Positions 44,372-52,781 are shown, counted from the first letter of the stretch. The stretch is 64,000 nt of DNA from Dorea_D sp963559605 (GCA_963559605.1 CAUWLL010000001.1:1-64000); one strand, 5' to 3'. The notes: generated from the sequence alone by a model not told the origin. Translations and numbers: made by a program.

Positions 44372-45716
44372 ATTCCGAAAATATGGTGTCCTGCGTTTCA
44401 TCGGGCACTTGGACGTTATGCGCTATTTTCAAAAAGCAATGCGTCGGGCAGAAATCCCCATTGCTTTTACCGGCGGCTATAGCCCCCATATGATCATGTC
44501 CTTTGCCCAGCCCCTTGGAGTCGGCGTGACCAGTGACGGTGAATATCTGGATATTGAGCTGAAAGAACCGATTTCTTCGGAAACGGCGGTGAAACAGTTA
44601 AACGCCGTGATGGTAGAAGGAATCGATATTGTAAGCTTTGTTCAGATCCCGGAGGATAAGAAGTCCTGTGGGATGACGATTGTTGCGGCGGCAGAATATG
44701 AGGTGGATTTTCTGAAATCTGCAAAGTCTGCCTACGATATTGTGCGTATGGAAGAGGCGTTCGGGCCAGACGTGGACTGTGAAAAAGCGGTGGCGGATTT
44801 CTTGGCACAGGATAAAATTACAGTGCTGAAAAAATCCAAAAAGCAAGTGCGTGAAATAGATATTAAACCGTTGATCTATCAGATGAAAGCAGATACGGAG
44901 ACGGGAAAATTTCATCTGTTTCTGGCTGCCGGAAGCGAAGAAAATTTAAAACCGGATCTGGTTATGGATGCTTTCTTCAAATTTATGGGAATTTCTGCGA
45001 AAGACTGTCCGGTGCATTATCACAGACTGGAAGTGTACGCTAAAAATCCAGACTACAGAAAAGGGCAGGACATGGCAGAATTTGTGTCTCTGGAGAGCTT
45101 GGGGGTTCCGATTGTAGATCCCCTGCAAAATATAGATACAGCCATTTTCGATATTGGGAATGTATTGATTCATTTTGACTGGATGGGATATTTGAAATCC
45201 CTGGGGTTTGATGACGAAACTTATGAGCATGTGGCAAACGCTGTATTTTTAAGTGATGACTGGGATAAAGGAGATTCGGGACTTTACACGACAGAAGAAT
45301 GGTTACAGGCATTTATCGAAAATGACCCTGCATACGAAAAGGAAATCCGCAGGACTTTTGAAAAGTTCGGCGCTGCCATCGTACCTTATCAAATAACAGA
45401 AGAATGGCTTGCTTATTTCAAAGAAAAAGGGATAAAGAGATATTATTTGTCCAATTATTCCGAAGAAATGTACCGCCAATCCAAAGAGCAGCTTTCATTT
45501 ATCGAAGATTTGGACGGCGGAATATTTTCATGGAAAGAAAAATGTATGAAGCCTCAGGCTGAAATCTATAAGCTTCTTCTTGATCGATACCGGATCGACC
45601 CGGAAAGAGCCGTTTTCTTTGACGACAAAGAAGAAAATATAGAGGCGGCGAAAAAAGCAGGCATAAAGGGAATTGTATTTACTACAGATATTCCGTTGCA
45701 CATGTTAAAAAAATAG
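44355..45716 (+). CDS. TIGR03936 (DUF2344) protein fused to a HAD phosphatase
   Basis: TTG 44355 lies eight bases after AGGAGG and gives M-K-A-R-I-K-F-R-K-Y-G; the upstream ATG at 44325 is inside the preceding gene and lacks a site. Residues 1 to about 235 are the DUF2344 domain (F-I-G-H-L-D-V-M-R-Y-F, G-G-Y-S-P-H-M). From about residue 255 a HAD-like phosphatase follows with F-D-I-G-N-V-L-I-H-F-D, L-S-N-Y-S, K-P-Q-A-E-I-Y and F-F-D-D-K-E-E-N. DUF2344 proteins are normally about 230 residues alone, so this is a fusion. It overlaps the radical SAM gene by 17 bases. Confidence 0.88.
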   Translation: MKARIKFRKYGVLRFIGHLDVMRYFQKAMRRAEIPIAFTGGYSPHMIMSFAQPLGVGVTSDGEYLDIELKEPISSETAVKQLNAVMVEGIDIVSFVQIPEDKKSCGMTIVAAAEYEVDFLKSAKSAYDIVRMEEAFGPDVDCEKAVADFLAQDKITVLKKSKKQVREIDIKPLIYQMKADTETGKFHLFLAAGSEENLKPDLVMDAFFKFMGISAKDCPVHYHRLEVYAKNPDYRKGQDMAEFVSLESLGVPIVDPLQNIDTAIFDIGNVLIHFDWMGYLKSLGFDDETYEHVANAVFLSDDWDKGDSGLYTTEEWLQAFIENDPAYEKEIRRTFEKFGAAIVPYQITEEWLAYFKEKGIKRYYLSNYSEEMYRQSKEQLSFIEDLDGGIFSWKEKCMKPQAEIYKLLLDRYRIDPERAVFFDDKEENIEAAKKAGIKGIVFTTDIPLHMLKK

Positions 45717-45777
45717 AGTACAATGGTTTTTACAGAGTGCGCTCTGGAACAAACAACAGCAATGGAGGCGACAAAAG

Positions 45778-47133
45778 ATGATAAAGGTTGTGAAATTTGG
45801 CGGAAGCTCACTGGCAAGTGCAGAACAGTTTCAAAAGGTGGGCAGTATTATACGGAAAGACGAGACAAGACGGTATGTGATTCCGTCTGCCCCCGGAAAG
45901 CGAACGTCAAAAGACACGAAAGTTACAGATTTATTATACAGTTGTTACGGGCAGGCAATTTTGGCAAACGATGACCGTGATGATGAACACGATGAACACC
46001 AGGAGAATTTTGAATCCTTACTAAATCAGATAAAAGAACGTTACAACGAGATTATCCGGGGGCTTTCTCTGGAGCTGTCCCTAGAAGAAGATTTTAAGAC
46101 CATCCGCGAAAACTTTACGAAGAAGATCGGCAGAGATTATGCGGCTTCCAGAGGAGAATATTTAAACGGAAAGATCATGGCGGCGTATCTCGGAATTGCA
46201 TTTATTGATGCTGCGGAAGTGATCTTCTTTGATGAGGCAGGCAATTTTGACGATAAGAAAACAAACGAGGCGGTTGCCGACAGGCTTTCCAAAATTGACC
46301 GGGCTGTGATACCCGGATTCTACGGAAGCAGACCAAACGGGAAGATCAAGACATTTTCCAGAGGAGGTTCTGATATTACCGGCTCCATTGTAGCGAAAGC
46401 GGTACATGCGGATATGTATGAGAACTGGACAGATGTGTCGGGATTTCTGATCGCCGATCCGAGGGTGATCACAAATCCGAAACCCATCGATGTGATCACC
46501 TACCGGGAGCTTCGGGAGCTTTCTTATATGGGCGCAACGGTCCTTCACGAGGACGCTATTTTCCCGGTGCGCAAAGAAGGGATTCCCATCAATATCCGAA
46601 ATACCAACGCACCGGAAGATAAGGGAACGTTGATCGTGGAAGCAACCTGTCAAAAGCCGAGATTTGTCATCACGGGAATTGCGGGAAAGAAGGATTTTGC
46701 TTCTGTCACCGTTGAAAAAGCTATGATGAACGGGCAGATCGGTTTCTGTCGCAGGACGTTGGAAGTATTTGAGAAAAACGACATTTCCATTGAACATATG
46801 CCGTCCGGTATCGATACCATGACGATTTTCGTACATCAGGATGAGTTTGCGGAAAAAGAACAGCAGGTGATCGCCGGCATTCACCGCGCCGTAGAGCCGG
46901 ATTATCTGGAGCTGGAGTCCGATCTTGCGCTGATCGCCGTGGTGGGAAGAGGCATGAAAGCTACCAGAGGAACATCGGGACGTATATTTTCAGCGCTTGC
47001 CCACGCAAGTGTGAATGTGAAAATGATCGATCAGGGTTCCAGTGAGCTGAATATCATCATCGGTGTGCGAAATCATGATTTTGAGGCTGCGGTAAAAGCG
47101 ATTTACGACATTTTTGTGACAACACAGATTTGA
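45778..47133 (+). CDS. lysC: aspartate kinase
   Basis: It phosphorylates aspartate in the lysine, threonine and methionine pathway. The N-terminal K-F-G-G-S-S-L-A is the kinase signature; F-S-R-G-G-S-D-I-T-G-S and D-P-R follow, and the C-terminal part carries two ACT domains for feedback control (K-D-F-A-S-V-T-V-E-K and A-V-V-G-R-G-M). Length 451 is that of a single-subunit lysine-sensitive type. Start ATG 45778 follows GGAGGCG. No lysine riboswitch is seen in the 61-base gap upstream. Confidence 0.94.
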   Translation: MIKVVKFGGSSLASAEQFQKVGSIIRKDETRRYVIPSAPGKRTSKDTKVTDLLYSCYGQAILANDDRDDEHDEHQENFESLLNQIKERYNEIIRGLSLELSLEEDFKTIRENFTKKIGRDYAASRGEYLNGKIMAAYLGIAFIDAAEVIFFDEAGNFDDKKTNEAVADRLSKIDRAVIPGFYGSRPNGKIKTFSRGGSDITGSIVAKAVHADMYENWTDVSGFLIADPRVITNPKPIDVITYRELRELSYMGATVLHEDAIFPVRKEGIPINIRNTNAPEDKGTLIVEATCQKPRFVITGIAGKKDFASVTVEKAMMNGQIGFCRRTLEVFEKNDISIEHMPSGIDTMTIFVHQDEFAEKEQQVIAGIHRAVEPDYLELESDLALIAVVGRGMKATRGTSGRIFSALAHASVNVKMIDQGSSELNIIIGVRNHDFEAAVKAIYDIFVTTQI

Positions 47134-47151
47134 TACGAGGAGAGTTTAAAT

Positions 47152-47574
47152 ATGAATATTATGTTTTTTCTAAAGCCAAAGAGCGAGCTTGCATATATTT
47201 ACGATTATCATACGCTCAGACAGGCGTTGGAAATTATGGAGTACCACAGGTATACTTGTGTTCCGATCTTGAATAAAGAAGGAAAATACGTGGGCTCTAT
47301 TACAGAGGGAGATCTTCTGTGGGCAACTAAGAAAATGAAGCTGTTAAATATAAAAGAAGCGGAAAATATAAGTATTATGAAGATTGACCGCCGTCTGGAT
47401 TATTTGAGCGTTACGGCGGAGTCCAAAATGGAAGACTTGATCGAACGCTCCATGGAACAAAACTATGTGCCGGTGGTAGATGACCGACAGCATTTTATCG
47501 GCATTATTACGAGACGTGATATTATCGGATATTTACATAATAAGCTAAAGGAGTGTGCTCAAAATGATCATTGA
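47152..47574 (+). CDS. CBS-domain protein
   Basis: A 140-residue protein made of two CBS motifs: L-R-Q-A-L-E-I-M with C-V-P-I-L-N-K-E-G-K-Y-V-G-S-I-T-E-G-D-L, and L-I-E-R-S-M with Y-V-P-V-V-D-D and F-I-G-I-I-T-R-R-D-I. Such stand-alone pairs bind adenine nucleotides and act as sensors. Its target is unknown. It follows lysC by 18 bases and overlaps the next gene, so it probably belongs to the same operon. Confidence 0.88.
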   Translation: MNIMFFLKPKSELAYIYDYHTLRQALEIMEYHRYTCVPILNKEGKYVGSITEGDLLWATKKMKLLNIKEAENISIMKIDRRLDYLSVTAESKMEDLIERSMEQNYVPVVDDRQHFIGIITRRDIIGYLHNKLKECAQNDH

Positions 47575-48352
47575 TTTTCATACGCATATGTTTCCGGATA
47601 AAATTGCAGAAAACACCATTCGGTTTCTGGCGGAGAAATGTCAGACTCCTCCGCATACGAACGGAACTTCCGAAGGGCTTCTTGCCTCCACGAGAGAAGC
47701 CGGCATTGACATAAGCGTAGTTCTTCCTGTGGTGACAAATCCATCGCAGTTTGCGTCCATCACAAAGTTTGCCGAAAAATTCCAAGAAGGAGAGCTCCTC
47801 TCCTTTGCCGGAGTGCACCCGGCGTCTGCCCATGTAAAAGAGGAGCTTAACCAGATCAAAAATCTGGGTTTTAAAGGCATCAAACTTCACCCGGACTATC
47901 AGGATACGTATTTTAACGATATTCGGTACAAACGAATTGTAGAGAAGGCTTCAGAACTGGATCTGATCGTAACGGTTCATGCAGGCGTTGACCCGAAATG
48001 CCCGGACGACGTACACTGTACGCCGAAGATAGCAGAAGAGATGCTGGATGAAGTACAACCTACAAAATTAGTACTGGCGCATTTTGGTGGTAACGAGATG
48101 TGGGAAGAAGTAGAAGAGTGCCTAATCGGAAGAAATGTCTATCTGGATACCGCGGTAGTTTTGGATACCATGAAGGAAGAGCAGTTCCTTCGTATGGTAA
48201 GAAAACACGGCGCGGATAAAGTGTTATTCGCCACAGATTCTCCGTGGCGGGGACAGAAAGAGTTTGTGCAAAGAATGCATGAGATTGCGCTGACGGAAGA
48301 GGAACGGGAGCAGATCTTCTCCGGGACGGCGAAAGAACTGCTGGGGATTTGA
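47564..48352 (+). CDS. amidohydrolase-family metal-dependent hydrolase
   Basis: The TIM-barrel amidohydrolase motif D-F-H-T-H is at residues 3-7, followed by H-P-D-Y (with K-L-H at the strand end), V-H-A-G, L-A-H-F-G-G-N and the late F-A-T-D-S-P-W, which carry the metal ligands. The family covers decarboxylases and hydrolases of unknown substrates. ATG 47564 (M-I-I-D-F) is ten bases after AAGGAG; a GTG at 47555 is too close. Length 262. Confidence 0.88.
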   Translation: MIIDFHTHMFPDKIAENTIRFLAEKCQTPPHTNGTSEGLLASTREAGIDISVVLPVVTNPSQFASITKFAEKFQEGELLSFAGVHPASAHVKEELNQIKNLGFKGIKLHPDYQDTYFNDIRYKRIVEKASELDLIVTVHAGVDPKCPDDVHCTPKIAEEMLDEVQPTKLVLAHFGGNEMWEEVEECLIGRNVYLDTAVVLDTMKEEQFLRMVRKHGADKVLFATDSPWRGQKEFVQRMHEIALTEEEREQIFSGTAKELLGI

Positions 48353-48371
48353 TTTAAAAAAAATATAAAGT

Positions 48372-48417
48372 AAAAGACTATGAAAACAAGTTGTACGATT
48401 GTTATCATAGTCTTTTT
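48372..48417. terminator. bidirectional terminator between amidohydrolase and XRE genes
   Basis: A 12-bp near-perfect stem (AAAAGACTATGA at 48372-48383 with TCATAGTCTTTT from 48405), with a T-run on the plus side and an A-run on the minus side, closing the convergent genes. Confidence 0.8.
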
Positions 48418-48427
48418 ATTTATGACA

Positions 48428-48649
48428 TTATGTCGGAAATTCGTGTTTGTGGTTCGTTAGTCCACAAACATAATTCATGTCCACGTTATAAAACTTAGCA
48501 AGTTTTATCAAAGATTCTACCGGAATTCTTGTTTTACCAAGTTCATAGTCAGCATATGTGCGCTGTCCCACATGAATTAAACTGGCGATATATGCCTGTG
48601 TATAGTCATGATCTTCGCGTAAATCTCTTATGCGCTGTTGATACCCCAT
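48428..48649 (-). CDS. XRE-family repressor (73 aa)
   Basis: A single helix-turn-helix domain: R-I-R-D-L-R-E-D-H-D-Y-T-Q, I-A-S-L-I-H-V-G-Q-R-T-Y-A-D-Y-E-L-G-K-T-R and a C-terminal L-I-K-L-A-K-F-Y-N-V-D-M-N-Y-V. It lacks any extra domain. Two identical-looking palindromes lie in its upstream region (48692-48735), so it very likely represses itself and the divergent cluster 48781-52724. Confidence 0.9.
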   Translation of the reverse strand: MGYQQRIRDLREDHDYTQAYIASLIHVGQRTYADYELGKTRIPVESLIKLAKFYNVDMNYVCGLTNHKHEFPT

Positions 48650-48691
48650 ATCAATGTAATACTCCTTGATGTTTTTGTTTACATTTTATTG

Positions 48692-48735
48692 TAGAGCTAT
48701 AAACTCTATTGATATTTAGAGTCATAAACTCTAAA
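48692..48735. promoter_or_regulatory. two palindromic operators for the XRE repressor
   Basis: TAGAG-CTATAAA-CTCTA (48692-48708) and TAGAG-TCATAAA-CTCTA (48717-48733; extended arms to 48715-48735) have the same 5-bp arms and 7-base spacer and lie 25 bases apart centre to centre. They sit between the divergent repressor gene and the 48781 cluster. The rest of the gap 48650-48780 holds only AT-rich sequence in which a promoter is likely but not clearly defined. Confidence 0.75.
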
Positions 48736-48780
48736 ATAGAATATGTAAGATTTTATAAAAATATGAAGGGGGGAACATGT

Positions 48781-48946
48781 ATGGAAATATTAGTTGTTCT
48801 TGGATTTTGTATATAGAAGATTTATAAAATACGAAAAAAAGCGTGCAGAAGCACCTATGTGGGAGAATCTTTGCCGGAAAATGGAAAGGCAGAGAAAAGA
48901 AGAACAATTAAAAAATTCGTGGATAATAGGTCGTGATGAATTTTAA
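48781..48946 (+). pseudogene. small single-pass membrane protein gene, one-base frameshift
   Basis: ATG 48781 follows GGGGGAAC and starts M-E-I-L-V-V-L-G-F, then stops at TAG. If one T of the TTTT run near 48801-48806 is removed, the frame continues as V-Y-R-R-F-I-K-Y-E-K-K-R-A and ends at TAA 48944-48946, making a 54-residue protein with an N-terminal hydrophobic segment and a basic charged tail. The restored protein looks like a real small membrane protein, so the gene is probably broken here or slips. Confidence 0.5.
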
Positions 48947-48964
48947 GCAAGAGGTGTGCAAAAT

Positions 48965-49831
48965 ATGGATAAGCAAATGACAATGGATTATCTGAAAGAT
49001 ATTGTGACATTGGAATCAAGGAAAAGAACTGCCGGTAATATGTACAATCGAATGCTCGTAGATGAGAAAAATTGTAAAGCCGGACTGGGGGCAACTGCTG
49101 TAAAACCCAAACTGCAAATTGGGTGGAAAAAACTTTTAATACGTTATTGGGTATGGGGAACGGTATTAGGTCTAATGATAATGCCATTAGAAGTAGTTTC
49201 TGAAAATGCTGTTATGGGAGATGCCGTTTTAAGCATCTTTATAATATTATTTTATGTTTTTTATATTGGTTATGTAGTATGGAAAGTAATGGAGGCAAAA
49301 CAGGCACAAGAAAATACTTATGAAGATAATAAACAATATGCTATTTCAACAGTGCAGCGCAGTACAACACAACTTGCACTCATACAGCAAGAAAAGCCGA
49401 AGCTAAAAGCAGTATATGTACAATGTGACGAAACTTTACAAAAATTATACACACTAGGAATTGTGCATCCTAAGTATCGTGATTTTGTTCCCTGCGCTAT
49501 GTTTCTGGAATATTTAGGAACGGGAAGGACACATTCTTTGGAGGCATCTCCCGGAGACAAAGGAGCATATAACCTGTATGAAGAAGAATTGAAATTTCAA
49601 ATTATTAGTAATAAATTAGATCGTATTCTTCAGAACCAGAAAGTGATTTGTCAGGAAATCCGTAATATTAATGCTACAGTAGAAAGTCTTTACAGTAGTA
49701 TGAAACAAATTGAGACAAATACAAAGCAGATAGAACATAATACGAAAATCAGTGCATGGTGTAATTCGGTTACAATGTATAACACTTCTGTTATGGGAAA
49801 AAGAATCGATGATTATTACAAATTCGGCTAA
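48965..49831 (+). CDS. hypothetical two-TM membrane protein (288 aa)
   Basis: ATG 48965 follows AAGAGGTG; a GTG at 48956 in frame is less likely. After about 60 soluble residues there are two membrane segments (W-V-W-G-T-V-L-G-L-M-I-M-P-L and L-S-I-F-I-I-L-F-Y-V-F-Y-I-G-Y-V-V-W), then a soluble domain with Y-R-D-F-V-P-C-A-M-F-L-E-Y-L-G-T-G-R-T and a C-terminal coiled coil (about residues 225-265, K-Q-I-E-T-N-T-K-Q-I-E-H-N). The family is not one I can name with confidence. It is the first large gene of the XRE-controlled cluster. Confidence 0.75.
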   Translation: MDKQMTMDYLKDIVTLESRKRTAGNMYNRMLVDEKNCKAGLGATAVKPKLQIGWKKLLIRYWVWGTVLGLMIMPLEVVSENAVMGDAVLSIFIILFYVFYIGYVVWKVMEAKQAQENTYEDNKQYAISTVQRSTTQLALIQQEKPKLKAVYVQCDETLQKLYTLGIVHPKYRDFVPCAMFLEYLGTGRTHSLEASPGDKGAYNLYEEELKFQIISNKLDRILQNQKVICQEIRNINATVESLYSSMKQIETNTKQIEHNTKISAWCNSVTMYNTSVMGKRIDDYYKFG

Positions 49832-49858
49832 TATATAATAAAAGAGGTGGTTATAAAA

Positions 49859-50293
49859 ATGAATTTTGAAGAAAATAGAATGAATTTGCGTGAAGAATTG
49901 GAAATGGAAAAACATAAATTAAAATCAGCAATAGAAAATTGCTATTGTAAATTAGGTGAAATTTTTCTTGAAAAATATCAAGATGCAGCAACAGGTGAAG
50001 ATATTCAGTATATAGAAAGAATAACAAGACTACAAGATAAGCTGGCTACATTAAATGACCGGTTAGAAGAATTAAAAAACGTATTGTTTTGCCCTATATG
50101 TTGCGGTCAAGTACCTGCAAATTCGAATTTTTGCAACTTGTGCGGAGCAAAACTGGAAAAAAATTCTTCAGATAATGAAACCAACGAAAGATCACATACG
50201 CAGAATATAAGAGAGAGAATTTGTCCGAAATGCGGAAAAAGTGTGGGCATGCAATATGATTTCTGTATTCACTGCGGTGAAATTATATTATAG
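49859..50293 (+). CDS. coiled-coil protein with two zinc ribbons
   Basis: The first 70 residues form a charged coiled coil. Two zinc ribbons follow: C-P-I-C-C-G with C-N-L-C-G-A near residues 79-98, and C-P-K-C-G-K with C-I-H-C-G-E at the end. The start is ATG 49859, nine bases after AGAGG, and the in-frame GTG at 49847 is rejected. The protein is probably cytoplasmic and holds zinc. It lies 27 bases after the membrane protein gene. Similar zinc ribbons occur at the start of the protease gene downstream, which suggests a shared complex. Confidence 0.75.
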   Translation: MNFEENRMNLREELEMEKHKLKSAIENCYCKLGEIFLEKYQDAATGEDIQYIERITRLQDKLATLNDRLEELKNVLFCPICCGQVPANSNFCNLCGAKLEKNSSDNETNERSHTQNIRERICPKCGKSVGMQYDFCIHCGEIIL

Positions 50294-50313
50294 ATAACAG
50301 GGGGAGAATATAA

Positions 50314-50487
50314 ACGATTCAAAAAATTGCCTTATATTTTGAAAGTGAATTTACAGCAAAAAGATTGTTAACTTTAATATTCGTTTTAATTGTTCTAAGA
50401 ATTTTAGTATTAATTATAATTTCAGTTACATTGTTTAAGCTCACAGGGCATTTTCCTTTTGAACAATTGATAAATAGAATATTTTAA
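50314..50487 (+). CDS. small membrane ORF with ACG in place of a start codon
   Basis: A frame of 57 codons runs from ACG 50314 to TAA 50487, with GGGGGAG nine to fourteen bases upstream. It encodes I-Q-K-I-A-L-Y-F-E, then a hydrophobic segment L-L-T-L-I-F-V-L-I-V-L-R-I-L-V-L-I-I-I. No ATG, GTG or TTG is present near the site, so the ancestral ATG may have mutated to ACG, or ACG is used weakly. It is spaced as a gene between its neighbours. Whether it is expressed is uncertain. Confidence 0.4.
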   Translation, partial: TIQKIALYFESEFTAKRLLTLIFVLIVLRILVLIIISVTLFKLTGHFPFEQLINRIF

Positions 50488-50512
50488 AACATTAGATCAA
50501 GAGGTGACAAAA

Positions 50513-50794
50513 ATGAAAGGAAAACAGTGTCCACGCTGCGGTGCACATCTTCCGCAAGAAGCGTCTTTTTGCGGGAAATGCGGTTCTTCTATTTCAAAGA
50601 ACAATAAAGAATTTCAGAACTCACCTAAATGTCCAAAACACACTCCTAGGTTAAAAAGGCTTTTAGCAGGATTTATTATAATAGGGTTTGTATTGTTTTT
50701 AGTATACGGTGTTACAAATCATCTTAAAAATAACAAGAAAGAATTAAGGGAAAAATATCAGGGGTGTGTTGGTTCAGAACCAAGATTCGTTTGA
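50513..50794 (+). CDS. zinc-ribbon/TM head of the subtilase protein, frameshifted
   Basis: ATG 50513 follows AGAGGTGA. The frame encodes a zinc ribbon (C-P-R-C-G-A-H then C-G-K-C-G-S, residues about 5-23), a linker and one membrane segment (L-L-A-G-F-I-I-I-G-F-V-L-F-L-V). It ends with a short unrelated tail. The subtilase frame begins 28 bases before this stop, in another frame. If one G of the GGGG run at 50761-50764 is removed the two frames join as K-Y-Q-G-V-L-V-Q-N. The intact protein would be 50513-52724, with the ribbon inside and the protease outside. Confidence 0.7.
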   Translation: MKGKQCPRCGAHLPQEASFCGKCGSSISKNNKEFQNSPKCPKHTPRLKRLLAGFIIIGFVLFLVYGVTNHLKNNKKELREKYQGCVGSEPRFV

Positions 50795-52724
50795 CGATTT
50801 TTCAATATCTGTATCTGAACTGGTTAAATCGTATGATGGCGAATCTCTATCTCAAGAAGCATTTAAAAATGAATACTATTCCAAACGATTAATAGTACAG
50901 ATTAAAAAAGGAAAAACATTAGATTTATCCCAATATGGTGCAGAAGCAGTAATTTGTGGTCCAAATGGTTTAAATATTATGCAATTTAATTCAGAGGAAA
51001 AAGCCCAAAATGCATATACAGAGATTATAAAATCAAAAAAAATAGATTATTGTGAACCTGATACATATGCCAAAACTAATGATATTAATAACAATAATAT
51101 GAATGATAAAAAACATATGTCATGGGGAGTTTCAACAATTGGAGCCGATACATATGCTGAGTATGTTAAAACGCTTACTAATGATAGTGTTACTGTAGCA
51201 GTTGTAGATACAGGTGTGTACAAACATAAATTTTTAAAGAATAGAATACTGGAAGGAGGATATGATTTTGTAGATGGTGATAAAAATCCAGATGATAAAC
51301 AGTATCATGGAACACATGTCGCAGGAACGATCGTTGACTGTACTCCCGGATTGTCTGTTAATGTACTTCCTGTTAGAGTTCTTGATTCTAATGGCAGTGC
51401 ACCTTGGTCGATTATAAGCCTTGGAATTAGATATGCAGCAAATCGTGGAGCAGAGGTGGTCAATCTTAGTATCCAAGGAAATGCCAGTGAAACGTGTGAT
51501 AGGGCAATTGATTATGCCATTCAAAAAGGTGCAATCGTTGTAGTATGTGCAGGCAATTATAACATAAATACTAAATCGTGTTCTCCTGCACGTTTAAAAA
51601 AATGTATTGTTGTTTCGGCTATCGACTCCCAATTAAAAAAGGCGGACTTTTCAAATTATGGAAATAGTATTGATATAGCCGCACCGGGAGTAAGTGTACG
51701 AAGTTGTGTTCCAAGATATATTGGGGAAATCAGATTAGGTGGAACTGAAAAAGAGTTATCTGGAACGTCTATGGCAACACCTCATATTTCAGCGATTGTA
51801 GCAATGATGCTTTTAGAAAATCCTAAACGCACACCGAAAACAATAGAGAAAAGCATTTTGTATATGTGTAAAGATATTGGCAGTAAAGGATGGGACAAGT
51901 ATTACGGCTATGGAGTTCCTGATCTAAACAAATATGTACAACAAAAAGGATTCACACCACAAAAGCCTGGGAACCATTCTAAAGATAATATCAATTTTAA
52001 AAATATATTAGAAAAAACATATGTATATTTTGATGAAAACAAAAGATTATTATATGGTTTTATTATGGGTAAAAACGGTAAAGCATATTTAGGAATATGG
52101 AATGAAACCGGAACCAGTTCATCCTATGAGGATTTTTACTTTAAAATTCAAGAAGAAACTTCCGTATACTCAGTAACAGGTGGAAGAAGCGAAAATATCT
52201 ACAAAATAAAACTTATTCCAAGAAGTAAAAATAAGATAAAAATTTCCATTCAATGTGATGATTATACGGATTTTAACATAAAGTCAGAAGTATTTGTTTA
52301 TGAACCGAATTTAAATCTCGAACCCTATATAAACGACAATGCAGATTTTAAAGAAAATACCAAAGATGAAATAGACACATCTAAACCAGAACTTGAAACA
52401 CCGATTGTGAATGACTGGTACATAGAAAGTGATGAGTATATAAATTCTGATGTTAGAACTCAAGCAATAACTTGGAGCAGTGTATCAGAAGCAGATGGAT
52501 ATGAGGTGGAATTTTCAAATCGAGAATATGGGGAGGACAATTGGTATCAAGAAAAAACAGAAGTGAAGGATGAATATTATTCTTTCAGTTGTTCCGGTAT
52601 TTATATAGATTTAAAAATTCGCGTCCGAGCATATTTGAATTTGCATGGACAGACGTACTATAGTAAATGGAGTGACGAAAAGTCCGCTAGATTTAGAGAA
52701 AACGGTTTGGAAAACTTGTATTAA
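50766..52724 (+). CDS. S8 (subtilisin-like) serine protease with FnIII-like tail
   Basis: The catalytic triad is complete: D148 in V-A-V-V-D-T-G, H181 in H-G-T-H-V-A-G and S335 in G-T-S-M-A-T-P-H, with the oxyanion asparagine in C-A-G-N. Residues about 35-100 look like an I9-type inhibitor prodomain. The C-terminal 100 residues resemble a fibronectin type III domain (A-I-T-W-S-S-V-S-E-A-D-G-Y-E-V-E-F). This frame has no own signal peptide or good ribosome site, so it depends on the upstream zinc-ribbon/TM frame, from which a one-base indel now separates it. The composition is AT-rich, unlike the core genes near it. Confidence 0.85.
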   Translation: MLVQNQDSFDDFSISVSELVKSYDGESLSQEAFKNEYYSKRLIVQIKKGKTLDLSQYGAEAVICGPNGLNIMQFNSEEKAQNAYTEIIKSKKIDYCEPDTYAKTNDINNNNMNDKKHMSWGVSTIGADTYAEYVKTLTNDSVTVAVVDTGVYKHKFLKNRILEGGYDFVDGDKNPDDKQYHGTHVAGTIVDCTPGLSVNVLPVRVLDSNGSAPWSIISLGIRYAANRGAEVVNLSIQGNASETCDRAIDYAIQKGAIVVVCAGNYNINTKSCSPARLKKCIVVSAIDSQLKKADFSNYGNSIDIAAPGVSVRSCVPRYIGEIRLGGTEKELSGTSMATPHISAIVAMMLLENPKRTPKTIEKSILYMCKDIGSKGWDKYYGYGVPDLNKYVQQKGFTPQKPGNHSKDNINFKNILEKTYVYFDENKRLLYGFIMGKNGKAYLGIWNETGTSSSYEDFYFKIQEETSVYSVTGGRSENIYKIKLIPRSKNKIKISIQCDDYTDFNIKSEVFVYEPNLNLEPYINDNADFKENTKDEIDTSKPELETPIVNDWYIESDEYINSDVRTQAITWSSVSEADGYEVEFSNREYGEDNWYQEKTEVKDEYYSFSCSGIYIDLKIRVRAYLNLHGQTYYSKWSDEKSARFRENGLENLY

Positions 52725-52781
52725 AAGAATTATTTCAGTAAGTATTTCAAAAATTAAACCATTAAAAATTATAATTTTCGG

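Noticed and set aside
45717..45777. Lysine riboswitch before aspartate kinase
   Set aside because: The gap is only 61 bases and holds no structured leader.
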